Under the pieces are notes generated by a model. It was not told the DNA's origin and made no database searches. It saw only the letters and a list, made by a program, of their open reading frames with translations. This document shows, in pieces, positions 18,427 through 26,482 of a stretch of DNA of 64,000 nucleotides; positions within the stretch are counted from its first letter, which is position 1; every line of letters starts with the position of its first letter. The stretch comes from Holdemania massiliensis AP2 (GTDB lineage Bacteria > Bacillota_I > Bacilli_A > Erysipelotrichales > Erysipelotrichaceae), in contig NZ_HE998567.1 of assembly GCF_000327285.1 (NCBI RefSeq), positions 563,036 to 627,035 on the forward strand, read 5' to 3'. The translations under genes were made by a program, and so were the position numbers.

Positions 18427-20532
18427 TCAGTTGTATGCCTGCAGGATGCGATCGAGTTCTTTCTGGGTAACCGGGATCGCGGAACCATGCCGGACATCTT
18501 CATTCGGCAAGGTGTATTCCCCTTCCGCAAGCCACTGAAAGTCTGCGGTTTCGCCAAGCTGAGAGAAGCGGGCAATATAGAAGCATTGATTCGGGTAATT
18601 GTCAACGTAGAGATAGTACACTCCCGGCTCATGCAGGGACGGCAGCGTAAACGGACCTTCAATATATTTGCGATTGTAGATAAACAGGTCGTCATAGCGG
18701 CGTGTAAAGCCCTGACTTAAATCCTGAGTGCTCGTATAGAAAATTGTCTGTGCGGCTTCGCGTTCATCTTTATAAAGCATCCAATATTGGCCATGCATGC
18801 GCAGAATCGTGCCGTCAATCACTTTGTAGCCCGGATTAAACAGCGCCATCGGATAAGTAAATGTCGCGAAATCCTGAGTCGTTACCGCAAACATCGAACC
18901 GCTCTTGGGATCCTGCGCATCGGAATAATAGATCACATAATCCCCTGTTTCAGGATCATACGTCATTTCTGGAGCCCAGGCCCGGCTTCCGGTACTGTAT
19001 AAGCCTTTGTCAAACCAGGCCACGCGATGCAGTCCATGATCGCTGAAATTCACCAAATCTTCGCTTTTCCAGACATAAATGGATGGATTGTCATAGCCTT
19101 CTGTCGCTAGAATAACAAACTTTCCTTCTTTGTCACGGCCGATAAACGGATCCCGCACACGTCCGGTTCCCAAATTGCTGGTTAAAATGGATTTTCCCTG
19201 ATTGAGGTCAGTCCAATGCAGACCGTCCTGACTGTAGGCAAACTTTCCGGTTTCCTTGCCGAGATCGCCATTAAAGTAGGACAGGATGTAGCCGGCATAA
19301 GCATCGAGGACAACCGCGTCCATCGTCAAAGTATCCTTGAGTTCTCCCTGCATCAGCGTCGCTTCCAGCTGTACAGGGACGCGTTCCTCTTCCGGATGGG
19401 TCTTGATCAGAACGTTCTTTTCTAAACGCAGATTACCGCTGATGACCTTCCATTCAATCTGGCTGCCATTTTCTGCGATCGTGGGCAGTGAGCTTCCAGC
19501 GTTCAATAGTGTTCCTAATGTAATCGGCAGCGCTTTGACATCACGCAGCAGCTTGGTCGCCGGTGTTTCAGCGCGGATTGTGATCAGATAATCGCGTTGG
19601 AATGAACGATTCTTGACTTTCGTTGTCAAGGTCAGCGTCACTTCCTGATCCCCTTGTTCAACCGTGGGTTTTGTGATCACTCCGGCATTGTTCTCCACCT
19701 TTAAAAACGTGGGATTGCTGCTCGTCCATTGCGCTTCATACTGACTGTCCACTTCCGGATACAGCGTTAAATTTTCCTGCAGATCTTCCGCATTGGGGAT
19801 GGTGATTTCACTGAGCAGAACTTCGGGGTAAAAGCGGTCGAATTCATCTTCAACCTCCGCTGCACTCAACGCTTTTTTACGGATTTGGAAGTCCTGAAAC
19901 TGTCCTTCCATACAATCGCCGTAAGCAATCGCATCCTTGCCGACAACCAGCCACGATTTTTCGATTTGATTGATTGAGGCTCCGATCTGACCGTTCATCG
20001 CTGGCTGTCCGTTAAGATAAACGGATACCTGAGTTGCTTGGAAGACTAGCACGACTTGGTTGTAGCGATGGGTGTTCAGGGTAAATTCACTGTTGGAAAT
20101 CAGCCATTGTTCCTGTCCTTCCGCCTTCATCTGCAAAGCCATCCCCTGCAGTGTACCCTCTTCCCGCGCGGTCAGATTGGTCAGCTTCATGATCTCCGCC
20201 TGATCATTGACGACGGAAATCAAAGGCAAATCCGGGACATTGGTTGCTGGTTTGATCCAGAAACTGATTGTTGCCGTATCACTGCCATTTAAGATCGTGC
20301 TTTCCATCGTATGTTCCGCATCATTCGTCAAAAGATAAGCATCCATCTTAATTCCTTCCCGCCATGTCCATTCCGGGGCTTTGGTGGAATTGTAATATTC
20401 GACTTCGGCCGTATCCACGGCCTGACTGGTGTCGGTAATGTGGGTGGTTTTTGTATTTTTTTGACAGCCGCCGAGCAGGCAAAGGCTCAGCAGTGAAAGA
20501 ATCATCTTATTGAGTACTGACAGAGAAATCAT
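18427..20532 (-). CDS. GH43-like lipoprotein with LamG and Ig-like domains
   Basis: 701-aa predicted surface lipoprotein; lipobox LLGGC with Cys23. A LamG/concanavalin-like domain spans about 60-230; immunoglobulin-like segments follow (about 240-410, including a WTSSNP-type Ig strand); the last 290 residues form a five-bladed-propeller glycosidase domain like GH43, with RDPF, VIDGT and IEGPF supplying the usual Asp, Asp and Glu. Likely an arabinan/xylan- or host-glycan-processing enzyme held on the membrane. SD and ATG (20532) are very close together (AAAGGA then ATG), so an internal start at 20505 remains possible, though it would lose the charged N-region. No transporter is beside it. Confidence 0.75.
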   Translation of the reverse strand: MISLSVLNKMILSLLSLCLLGGCQKNTKTTHITDTSQAVDTAEVEYYNSTKAPEWTWREGIKMDAYLLTNDAEHTMESTILNGSDTATISFWIKPATNVPDLPLISVVNDQAEIMKLTNLTAREEGTLQGMALQMKAEGQEQWLISNSEFTLNTHRYNQVVLVFQATQVSVYLNGQPAMNGQIGASINQIEKSWLVVGKDAIAYGDCMEGQFQDFQIRKKALSAAEVEDEFDRFYPEVLLSEITIPNAEDLQENLTLYPEVDSQYEAQWTSSNPTFLKVENNAGVITKPTVEQGDQEVTLTLTTKVKNRSFQRDYLITIRAETPATKLLRDVKALPITLGTLLNAGSSLPTIAENGSQIEWKVISGNLRLEKNVLIKTHPEEERVPVQLEATLMQGELKDTLTMDAVVLDAYAGYILSYFNGDLGKETGKFAYSQDGLHWTDLNQGKSILTSNLGTGRVRDPFIGRDKEGKFVILATEGYDNPSIYVWKSEDLVNFSDHGLHRVAWFDKGLYSTGSRAWAPEMTYDPETGDYVIYYSDAQDPKSGSMFAVTTQDFATFTYPMALFNPGYKVIDGTILRMHGQYWMLYKDEREAAQTIFYTSTQDLSQGFTRRYDDLFIYNRKYIEGPFTLPSLHEPGVYYLYVDNYPNQCFYIARFSQLGETADFQWLAEGEYTLPNEDVRHGSAIPVTQKELDRILQAYN

Positions 20533-20562
20533 TCCTTTCTTCTATTCTTTCTTCTTAGTATA

Positions 20563-20591
20563 CAAGAAAATAAGCATGAACACCATGCTTA
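20563..20591 (-). terminator. Terminator overlapping the amidohydrolase stop
   Basis: Eight-pair perfect stem (20571-20578 with 20584-20591), 5-base loop, then TTTTCTTGTA on the minus strand. The stop codon 20589-20591 is part of the stem. Confidence 0.75.
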
Positions 20592-21827
20592 CTTAAGGGT
20601 TTCGGCAACCAGTTTCTTCATTAACTGACGCTGTTTGGCAATGAGTTGAGTTTCATCAAGACCGCATAACTGTCTGTTTTTGACTTTCCAGTTCCCCGCA
20701 ACCATGACGTGTTCAATCCATTCTGATCGTCCGTCAAAGATCAAGTTCTGCAGGACATCGCTGAAATCGGACGTACTGATTAAAGGCTGAAAGTCAGGTT
20801 CATGAAGCCGCAGGAAGATCAGATCGGCCTGCATCCCGGGTTTCAAAATTCCCGTCTGCGGCCAGCCACTGCAGCGAGCACCCCATTCGGTTGCCATTTT
20901 CCAAACAGTTTGTGCAGGATTTGGGACATGTTGATCACGCAGAAGTAAATATTCCAATTTCATGACATCCATCATCTGCAGTCTTCCCCAATCGGTGCCA
21001 AGTCCGATTTCAATATCGTTATCGAGCATGATTTTTAACGGACTGACGCCATTCTGCGATTTTAGATTGGAGATGGGACAGTTGATCATTCGAACGTGGT
21101 TCTGTGCCGCCAGCTGAATCGCTTCTTCCGAGGCTTTGCAATTATGAATTAAAACGCTATGTTCGTCCAATAATCCCGCCTGGACATAAGCTTCGATGGT
21201 GTGCGCATAGTCCTTCGATTGAATTGTTTTTACGGCCAGTTCGGTTTCCATACAATGCGCCTTAAATAAAGCTGCAGGATAATTTCGTTTCCATGCTTGC
21301 GCCTGGGCGCAGGCTTCCACGGACCATCCGCTTTCTTCCGGCAAAGGCAAAGCGGTTCTCAATAAGGGCTGATCGTCTAACTGAGAAGGATTGTCAGCTT
21401 CCAAAGTTAAACGTATCCCGCTCAACTCCCCTGCCTTTTTCTTCGCTTTATAATCCTGTTGGAATAAGCGGCAGTCAAAAACGGTGGTTATCCCCTGTTT
21501 CAGCATGGAACTGTATTCATACAAAGACAGCGGGACGCGTTCTTCCTCAGTACATTGACCCAATGCTCTGATAAAACGTTGCTGAATCTGGCCCTGGGGT
21601 GAATCATTAAGCCATTGAGCCACTGGCATATCCATAAACAAACCGTGGGTGACTGTACTTGTACCATGAAAATGGGCGTTCACCATTCCAGGAAGCACCA
21701 GTAAATCATGGCAATCCAGTTCATCACCGCCATCATCAAAATCGACAATTTGATCGGAATGCAAAAAGAGATCTTGCTGAATCAGATGCGATTGTGAGTC
21801 AAGCTGCCAGACATTTTTTAATTTCAT
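20589..21827 (-). CDS. Metal-dependent amidohydrolase (TRZ/ATZ, SsnA-like)
   Basis: Cytosolic hydrolase of the amidohydrolase superfamily, 412 aa, probably a deaminase or chlorohydrolase-type enzyme. Metal-site markers: HxH at 52-54 (NAHFHG), the FKAHCMETE segment, His in LIHNCK and Asp in GLGTDW. Substrate not deducible; relatives act on guanine, S-adenosylhomocysteine or aminopyrimidines. Three in-frame ATGs are close together; I use the third (21827) because GAGG is then nine bases upstream. Own extended -10 promoter at 21859-21867. Confidence 0.8.
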   Translation of the reverse strand: MKLKNVWQLDSQSHLIQQDLFLHSDQIVDFDDGGDELDCHDLLVLPGMVNAHFHGTSTVTHGLFMDMPVAQWLNDSPQGQIQQRFIRALGQCTEEERVPLSLYEYSSMLKQGITTVFDCRLFQQDYKAKKKAGELSGIRLTLEADNPSQLDDQPLLRTALPLPEESGWSVEACAQAQAWKRNYPAALFKAHCMETELAVKTIQSKDYAHTIEAYVQAGLLDEHSVLIHNCKASEEAIQLAAQNHVRMINCPISNLKSQNGVSPLKIMLDNDIEIGLGTDWGRLQMMDVMKLEYLLLRDQHVPNPAQTVWKMATEWGARCSGWPQTGILKPGMQADLIFLRLHEPDFQPLISTSDFSDVLQNLIFDGRSEWIEHVMVAGNWKVKNRQLCGLDETQLIAKQRQLMKKLVAETLK

Positions 21828-21858
21828 TGTCATCTTCCTCATCTATTTCCTTAACCAA

Positions 21859-21867
21859 AGTATACCA
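21859..21867 (-). promoter_or_regulatory. Extended -10 promoter of the amidohydrolase gene
   Basis: TGGTATACT on the minus strand, 32-40 bases before the start codon. Confidence 0.5.
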
Positions 21868-21895
21868 TATTCTCCTGATTCTTGGCTTTGGATTA

Positions 21896-21927
21896 AAGTA
21901 AAAGATGAGTCAGCTTCAACTCATCTT
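21896..21927 (-). terminator. Terminator of the AbiE-like operon
   Basis: Nine-pair perfect stem (21902-21910 with 21919-21927), followed on the minus strand by TTTACTTTAA. Lies 55 bases beyond the toxin stop. Confidence 0.7.
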
Positions 21928-21982
21928 GATCTATCTGATTCTCTATATAACAGTCTCGTTATTTCACTTTCATATGTGAAAC

Positions 21983-22952
21983 TTAGCTACTTCTTATTAC
22001 TCTATTTAACTCAACTTCATATTCTTTTATTACACTTACGATTTTATCAAAGGATATTTTTTCACCAAATAACATATTCTTCATGCTATCGTAATCTTTA
22101 GAAAAGATTTCTAATCCATCAGCAGCAGGAATCAGCTTTAGATTTCCAGACATAATATCATCATACTTTGCCCAATTACTTGCATAAAATTTCTTTTTAA
22201 AATCAATCACCGATTTTAACAGATTTAAGTTCTCAAAACTTTTTTCTTTAATATCGGTCAATAACATTTTATATACATCATAGAAATGTCTAGAATATCT
22301 TGTCGGATAATTCCCATTGACTCTGTTCGTTTCTCGATGAAGTATTGTGATTTTTTCGTAAAATGTTCTTAAAGAGTCAACGGCTACGACTTCAATGTTT
22401 TCGTTAAATACATTAGAATACACTTCTTCAATATATGTTTGTATTCTCCTTTTGCTTGCAGGAATAGGCTCAGCTAAACTCCCAATTTCTAGCCTAATTA
22501 CTTGTAATACAGAGCTATTCTGATGGTTTTTAGGATAATCAAAGCAAATTGTCTGTTCATCAGTTTCATCAATATAAAAACGATAATTTCTGTCTTTTAA
22601 AATTTCTTTAAAATCTTTTTGAAGTGTCGGCAAAAATACGCCACGAAGAAAAACTTTCGTGTCATCATTTAACTTGTCATTGAATTTTAATTGCTTGGTA
22701 TTACTTCTATCTTCATAAGGCTCTAGACTACCATAGCCCATAACCTTCCAATCCAAAGCCAAATCTATATCTTCTGAAAACCTTTCTATCAACTTATATA
22801 CTTTCGATAGACTTGTACCGCCTTTGAAAATAATAGAGTCTTTATATTTAAAATCTTTAAACAAATACTTTAAAATAATACAAACCCATAAATGTGTTTT
22901 GAATAACTAATTCCAACTCTTCACTTGAAATTTGTAATAGTTTGCTCGTCAT
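21983..22952 (-). pseudogene. AbiEii-type nucleotidyltransferase toxin, frameshifted
   Basis: The main open stretch (22864 down to 21983, 293 codons beginning at a TTG) carries the AbiEii/AbiGii core: FKGGTSLSKVYK and RFSEDIDLALDW, the nucleotidyltransferase motif GS/T...DxD. It lacks the family's N-terminus. That N-terminus is in another frame: an ATG at 22952, overlapping the antitoxin end, opens MTSKLLQISSEELEL and runs 31 codons to a stop at 22857-22859. Removing one base at about 22868 fuses the frames and restores KYLFKDFKYKD, as relatives read. A short in-frame loss before NTFMG is also likely. So the toxin is probably inactive unless frameshifting or an N-terminally short form is functional, or the base is a sequence error. 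Confidence 0.7.
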
Positions 22953-23547
22953 TTTTCTTTTGTATCCTTTCTAAAACCTCTTGAATCCAAAAAGGTAATT
23001 TTAAAGTATCCTTTAACAAATCTTCACTAATATTTTTAGAAAAAATTGTAAATTTTTGAATATCATTATTGCTAATGTTATTTTTTCCAATCGCTTTAAT
23101 GGCTTGTATCAGAATAGATAATTCTTTTGAATAAGAGGTGATATTTCTATTTGTTGTGTGTTTAAAAATAATCTTCTTATTCCTATAAAGATATTCTCTG
23201 TACGGTCCATCAGAAATATAAACATATTCGTTAGGCACTTGTGTAGAAAGGCCTGTGTAATTCAAGGCTGTATCCCCGGTTGGCGATATTGTCCACGAAA
23301 ATTTATCTGCAATCTTATCGGCAACAGCGTTTGTATCTGGATAAGAATATTCATTTAAAATCTCACTAAACTTAGGCTTTGTATATAATCCATCAATAAG
23401 TCTAGTAATCTTACCTTCTTCATTTAAACGATATAAAATGGATTTGATTGTATTTTTTGTTCCCAATCTGTAAAAATCATGAATCGAATAAATTTTACCT
23501 TTATTTTCAGTCATAATGTTTTCTATTTGAGTGGAAATCGAATTCAT
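22921..23547 (-). CDS. AbiEi/DUF6088-type antitoxin
   Basis: 208-aa winged-helix antitoxin and likely autorepressor of a type IV toxin-antitoxin pair. N-terminal wHTH (about 1-65: KIYSIHDFYRLG...RLNEEGKI) and the family segment SPTGDTALNYTGLSTQVP with YISDG. AAGGAGG lies eight bases before the ATG at 23547; an earlier frame start at 23592 is disfavoured. The 3' end overlaps the toxin's original ATG by 32 bases. AT-rich codon use differs from flanking housekeeping genes, indicating acquisition. Confidence 0.85.
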   Translation of the reverse strand: MNSISTQIENIMTENKGKIYSIHDFYRLGTKNTIKSILYRLNEEGKITRLIDGLYTKPKFSEILNEYSYPDTNAVADKIADKFSWTISPTGDTALNYTGLSTQVPNEYVYISDGPYREYLYRNKKIIFKHTTNRNITSYSKELSILIQAIKAIGKNNISNNDIQKFTIFSKNISEDLLKDTLKLPFWIQEVLERIQKKNDEQTITNFK

Positions 23548-23622
23548 TTGCATCGCCTCCTTGCACCTATAATTATATACTTTTGGGTGCATACAGTCAA
23601 TTTAAAAGAAATGATTTTCTCT

Positions 23623-23770
23623 TTCAATCACGCTTGTCGAAGGAGCTGTTCCATCATTTTGGCTGCACCGTCTTCACGATGCGATAAAGCGTGATGACGA
23701 ACCATGGCTATGACTTCATCCGTCGCATTAGCAACCGCTACATTGTGATAAACAGCCTGAAGCATAGGCA
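23623..23770. repeat. 148-bp direct repeat, left copy (3' end of HAD gene)
   Basis: About 95 percent identical (8 differences) to 24119-24266, offset 496 bp. It encodes, on the minus strand, a copy of the last 46 residues of the HAD hydrolase (from PMLQAVYH to the stop). It is a gene remnant, not a gene: the short open frame 23825-23628 merely joins it to the ATPase fragment in a wrong frame. Confidence 0.9.
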
Positions 23771-23901
23771 TATTTAAATATCTCTTTAGTATGAATACTA
23801 TTAATAGCTTTTTCAAATTGATCACATAATTGAACTTCGTCTATGAACAAGTAATTATTTATTATTTCATCGTAATGTTCCAAATTGAAATCATGCAATA
23901 T
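23771..23901 (-). pseudogene. Fragment of an AAA ATPase (DUF4143/AAA_14 type)
   Basis: The minus strand encodes about 43 codons including NNYLFIDEVQLCDQFEKAI, the Walker B region typical of DUF4143-containing ATPases. The fragment stops exactly where the left 148-bp repeat begins and has no Walker A or C-terminal part. It is a recombination scar of an acquired gene. Confidence 0.65.
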
Positions 23902-23908
23902 CATCACT

Positions 23909-23944
23909 ATTGACCAAAATCAAAAAAATTCATTTTTGGTCAAT
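23909..23944. repeat. 11-bp inverted repeat in the island
   Basis: ATTGACCAAAA (23909-23919) and its complement (23934-23944) around a 14-base AT loop. No T-run follows on either strand, so it is not an obvious terminator; it could be an operator or an element end. Confidence 0.45.
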
Positions 23945-24035
23945 AGAATCGTTCTTAGAGGCAAAATTTTCTTATTTATTTAAACCGTATAGATAATATC
24001 TGCATCAAGGTGAAGCACAAACTAAAAATAGAGAA

Positions 24036-24083
24036 TATAAAAAGCACCTCACAAGCAATAGTAAGCCAGCAAAGAGGTGCTTT
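24036..24083 (-). terminator. Terminator of the HAD hydrolase gene
   Basis: Ten-pair stem (24041-24050 with 24074-24083) followed on the minus strand by TTTTATATTC; it lies about 40 bases beyond the HAD stop. Confidence 0.75.
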
Positions 24084-24118
24084 GTCCAACCTATCTTGAT
24101 CAGACAAACGTTTTTTGC

Positions 24119-24266
24119 TTCAATTAAGCTTGTCCAAGGAGCTGTTCCATCATCTTGGCTGCACCGTCTTCACGATGCGATAAAGCGTGATGACGAGCCA
24201 TGGCTAAGACTTCATCCGTCGCATTGGCAACCGCTACACTGTGATAAACAGCCTGAAGCATAGGCA
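24119..24266. repeat. 148-bp direct repeat, right copy (in the HAD gene)
   Basis: The intact copy, covering the last 47 codons of the HAD gene including the stop at 24124-24126. Partner of 23623-23770. Confidence 0.9.
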
Positions 24267-24960
24267 GATCATTGGCGTTATCCCCACAGGCTACGGCTTC
24301 TTCCGGCGTGCAGTTCAATTGCTGCATCACCCACCGCACAGCATCGCCCTTGTTTGCTAACGGATGCAGAATCTCCAAATTTGAAGGATGTGAAGATGTT
24401 AATGAAATTCCCTTCTCCTGCGATAATAGATCGATCAGAGCCTGCTTCTTCTCTGGAAAATCCCGGCTTGTAATGAAATGAATTTTGGCAATCTGAGCAT
24501 CTGGCAAAGTATCCAGGAAATCCTTACCCGATTCCCAAATTCGATTCTTTAAAATGTTCTCTAAATAAGATCCGGCAATTTTCAGCGCCTTTCGATCATC
24601 CAAAATCGCCAGATGACTATGCAGATGTCCTTCAATCAAACAACTCCAGTGTGGATTCATTGGTTCTGCCAAGGTCAACAACGCTTTAGCTTTGGAAGCG
24701 GGAAGCGTATTGGAAACTAACGTTTCTCCAGTCTGATTATCAACGATCAGTCCGCCATTAGCCGTTACGATCCAATGAATTTTCTTTTGTTGGCGCAGCC
24801 ATTGAGGAATCTCACTTAACGGCCGGGAGCTGCATGGAACAAACTCCACACCGCTCTCTAAAATCCGGCTCAGGATTTCTTTTGTTGACTCAGAAAGCTC
24901 AAAATGTTCGTTTAACAAAGTGAAGTCTAAATCTGTTACAATTAAGCGAATTGAATTCAT
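24124..24960 (-). CDS. Cof-type HAD-superfamily sugar phosphatase
   Basis: 278-aa cytosolic phosphatase of HAD subfamily IIB. Motif I is DLDFTLL (nucleophile Asp9, acid/base Asp11; Phe where most have Gly), motif II falls in PCSSRP, motif III Lys in ANKGDAV, and motif IV is GDNANDLPML. The cap domain fills the middle. Start ATG 24960 follows AAAGGAGAA; the upstream open frame to 25035 is not used. Substrate probably a sugar phosphate or FMN-like compound. The last 47 codons are duplicated in the adjacent island. Confidence 0.88.
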   Translation of the reverse strand: MNSIRLIVTDLDFTLLNEHFELSESTKEILSRILESGVEFVPCSSRPLSEIPQWLRQQKKIHWIVTANGGLIVDNQTGETLVSNTLPASKAKALLTLAEPMNPHWSCLIEGHLHSHLAILDDRKALKIAGSYLENILKNRIWESGKDFLDTLPDAQIAKIHFITSRDFPEKKQALIDLLSQEKGISLTSSHPSNLEILHPLANKGDAVRWVMQQLNCTPEEAVACGDNANDLPMLQAVYHSVAVANATDEVLAMARHHALSHREDGAAKMMEQLLGQA

Positions 24961-24984
24961 AAGTTCTCCTTTATATTTTTTCAT

Positions 24985-24998
24985 AAACTGCGCAGTTT
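24985..24998. promoter_or_regulatory. Perfect 14-bp palindrome upstream of the HAD gene
   Basis: AAACTGCGCAGTTT, 25 bases upstream of the HAD start codon, in the position of a repressor operator. The regulator is unknown. Confidence 0.35.
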
Positions 24999-25078
24999 TT
25001 AAACTAAAATTAATGATATAAGAAAATGCAGACAATAAGCTAAATTATCTGCATCAATAAGATGAAAAGTTAAAAACC

Positions 25079-26386
25079 CTATTCCCACTCTATTGTCGCG
25101 CAAGGTTTCGGTGACAAATCATAACAAACCCGATTCACGTTGGCAACTTCATTCAGGATACGATCCGTAATCCTGCTCAGCACCGCCCAATCGATTTGTT
25201 CAATCGAAGCCGTCATCGCATCAATCGTATTGACAGCCCGAATAATCACCGGATATTCAAAACAGCGCGCGTTGTTCTTAACACCAACAGACTTGAAATC
25301 AGGGACAATCGTGAAATATTGCCAGACTTTCTTATCTAAAGCCGCTTTGGCAAACTCTTCACGCAAAATCGCATCAGATTCCCGCACCGCTTCCAGCCGT
25401 TCTCTTGTAATCGCGCCTAAGCAGCGAACACCCAATCCCGGTCCTGGGAACGGCTGACGGAAGACCATCTCATACGGCAAGCCTAATTCCAGGCCGCATG
25501 CCCGGACTTCATCTTTAAACAGATAAGTCAAAGGCTCAACCAGCTCAAAGTTCATGTCTTCCGGCAAACCTCCGACGTTATGATGCGATTTGACAACCTT
25601 TGCCGTTTTGGTTCCTGATTCCACGATATCCGGATAGATCGTTCCCTGCGCCAGGAAATCAATGCCTTCCAGCTTCCGTGCTTCTTCTTCAAATACACGG
25701 ATAAATTCCGCACCGATAATCTTCCGCTTCTGTTCCGGATCGGCAACGCCTTCCAGCTTCGTTAAGAACCGCTCGCTGGCATCCACATAAATCAGGTTGG
25801 CCTCCATCTGATGACGGAACACATCAATAACGCTCTCCGATTCCCCTTTGCGCATCAAGCCATGATTGACATGCACGCAGACCAGCTGCTTGCCAATCGC
25901 CTTGATCAACAAGGCTGCTACAACCGAAGAATCGACCCCGCCTGACAAGGCTAACAAAACTTTGCGGTCGCCTACCTGGCGGCGGATCAATTCAATCTGA
26001 TCGGCGATGAAGTTTTTCATATTCCAATTCGCTTCAGCGTGGCATTTTTCAAACAAGAATGTCTTTACAATTTCCTTCATTTCCGCTTCATCCGCTGGCC
26101 ATTGCGCGAGGCTGTCCGCACACTTCGTTTTCGCATAATCGACGGCCAAGACAGGAACTTGCGCCGCATAGACATGATCGCCGACTTCAATCGCCTTTCC
26201 GTCTACGATGTTCAGCGGACCGCCGTTTAAAATGATGCCTTTGACGTTATCCAGCTTCGCTAATTCTTCCTTGGTGATGTCGTGCGGCTTGATCTCACTG
26301 TATACACCTAAATCACGGATCATCCGCGCCAGCACGGTATTTTCATCGCTGCCTAAATCTAAGATTAAAATCATATCCTGTTTCAT
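25079..26386 (-). CDS. guaA: GMP synthase with truncated, nucleophile-less amidotransferase domain
   Basis: Converts XMP to GMP. 435 aa against about 510-525 normally. The ATP-pyrophosphatase domain is intact (SGGVDSS at 148-154) as is the C-terminal dimerisation domain ending PCATIEWE. The class I glutaminase domain is not: it starts like one (LILDLGSDEN, LNGGPLN) but where the nucleophile elbow GICYGMQ should be it reads AVDYAKT, with Asp83 in place of Cys, and then jumps straight to the linker, omitting about 75 residues with the catalytic His and Glu. GGAGG precedes the ATG and the frame is unbroken, so this is not a random frameshift. It must use free ammonia or a separate glutaminase. 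Downstream of guaB. Confidence 0.92.
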   Translation of the reverse strand: MKQDMILILDLGSDENTVLARMIRDLGVYSEIKPHDITKEELAKLDNVKGIILNGGPLNIVDGKAIEVGDHVYAAQVPVLAVDYAKTKCADSLAQWPADEAEMKEIVKTFLFEKCHAEANWNMKNFIADQIELIRRQVGDRKVLLALSGGVDSSVVAALLIKAIGKQLVCVHVNHGLMRKGESESVIDVFRHQMEANLIYVDASERFLTKLEGVADPEQKRKIIGAEFIRVFEEEARKLEGIDFLAQGTIYPDIVESGTKTAKVVKSHHNVGGLPEDMNFELVEPLTYLFKDEVRACGLELGLPYEMVFRQPFPGPGLGVRCLGAITRERLEAVRESDAILREEFAKAALDKKVWQYFTIVPDFKSVGVKNNARCFEYPVIIRAVNTIDAMTASIEQIDWAVLSRITDRILNEVANVNRVCYDLSPKPCATIEWE

Positions 26387-26425
26387 TGCTCTTCCTCCTT
26401 CAAATTGTCATGCTCGCTGCTTTCT

Positions 26426-26463
26426 TTCAGAAAAAGACCGGAGTTCGCTTATCCGATCTTTTT
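26426..26463 (-). terminator. Terminator or attenuator between guaB and guaA
   Basis: Eleven-base arms (26431-26441 with 26453-26463, one mismatch) bounded by A and T runs, so it can act in either direction. It lies between guaB and the guaA ribosome site and may reduce guaA read-through. Confidence 0.65.
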
Positions 26464-26482
26464 ACAGGGTCAAGGGAAAAAT

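Noticed and set aside
23628-23825. 65-codon minus-strand frame as a gene
   Set aside because: It joins out-of-frame ATPase remnant to the duplicated HAD tail; no ribosome site.
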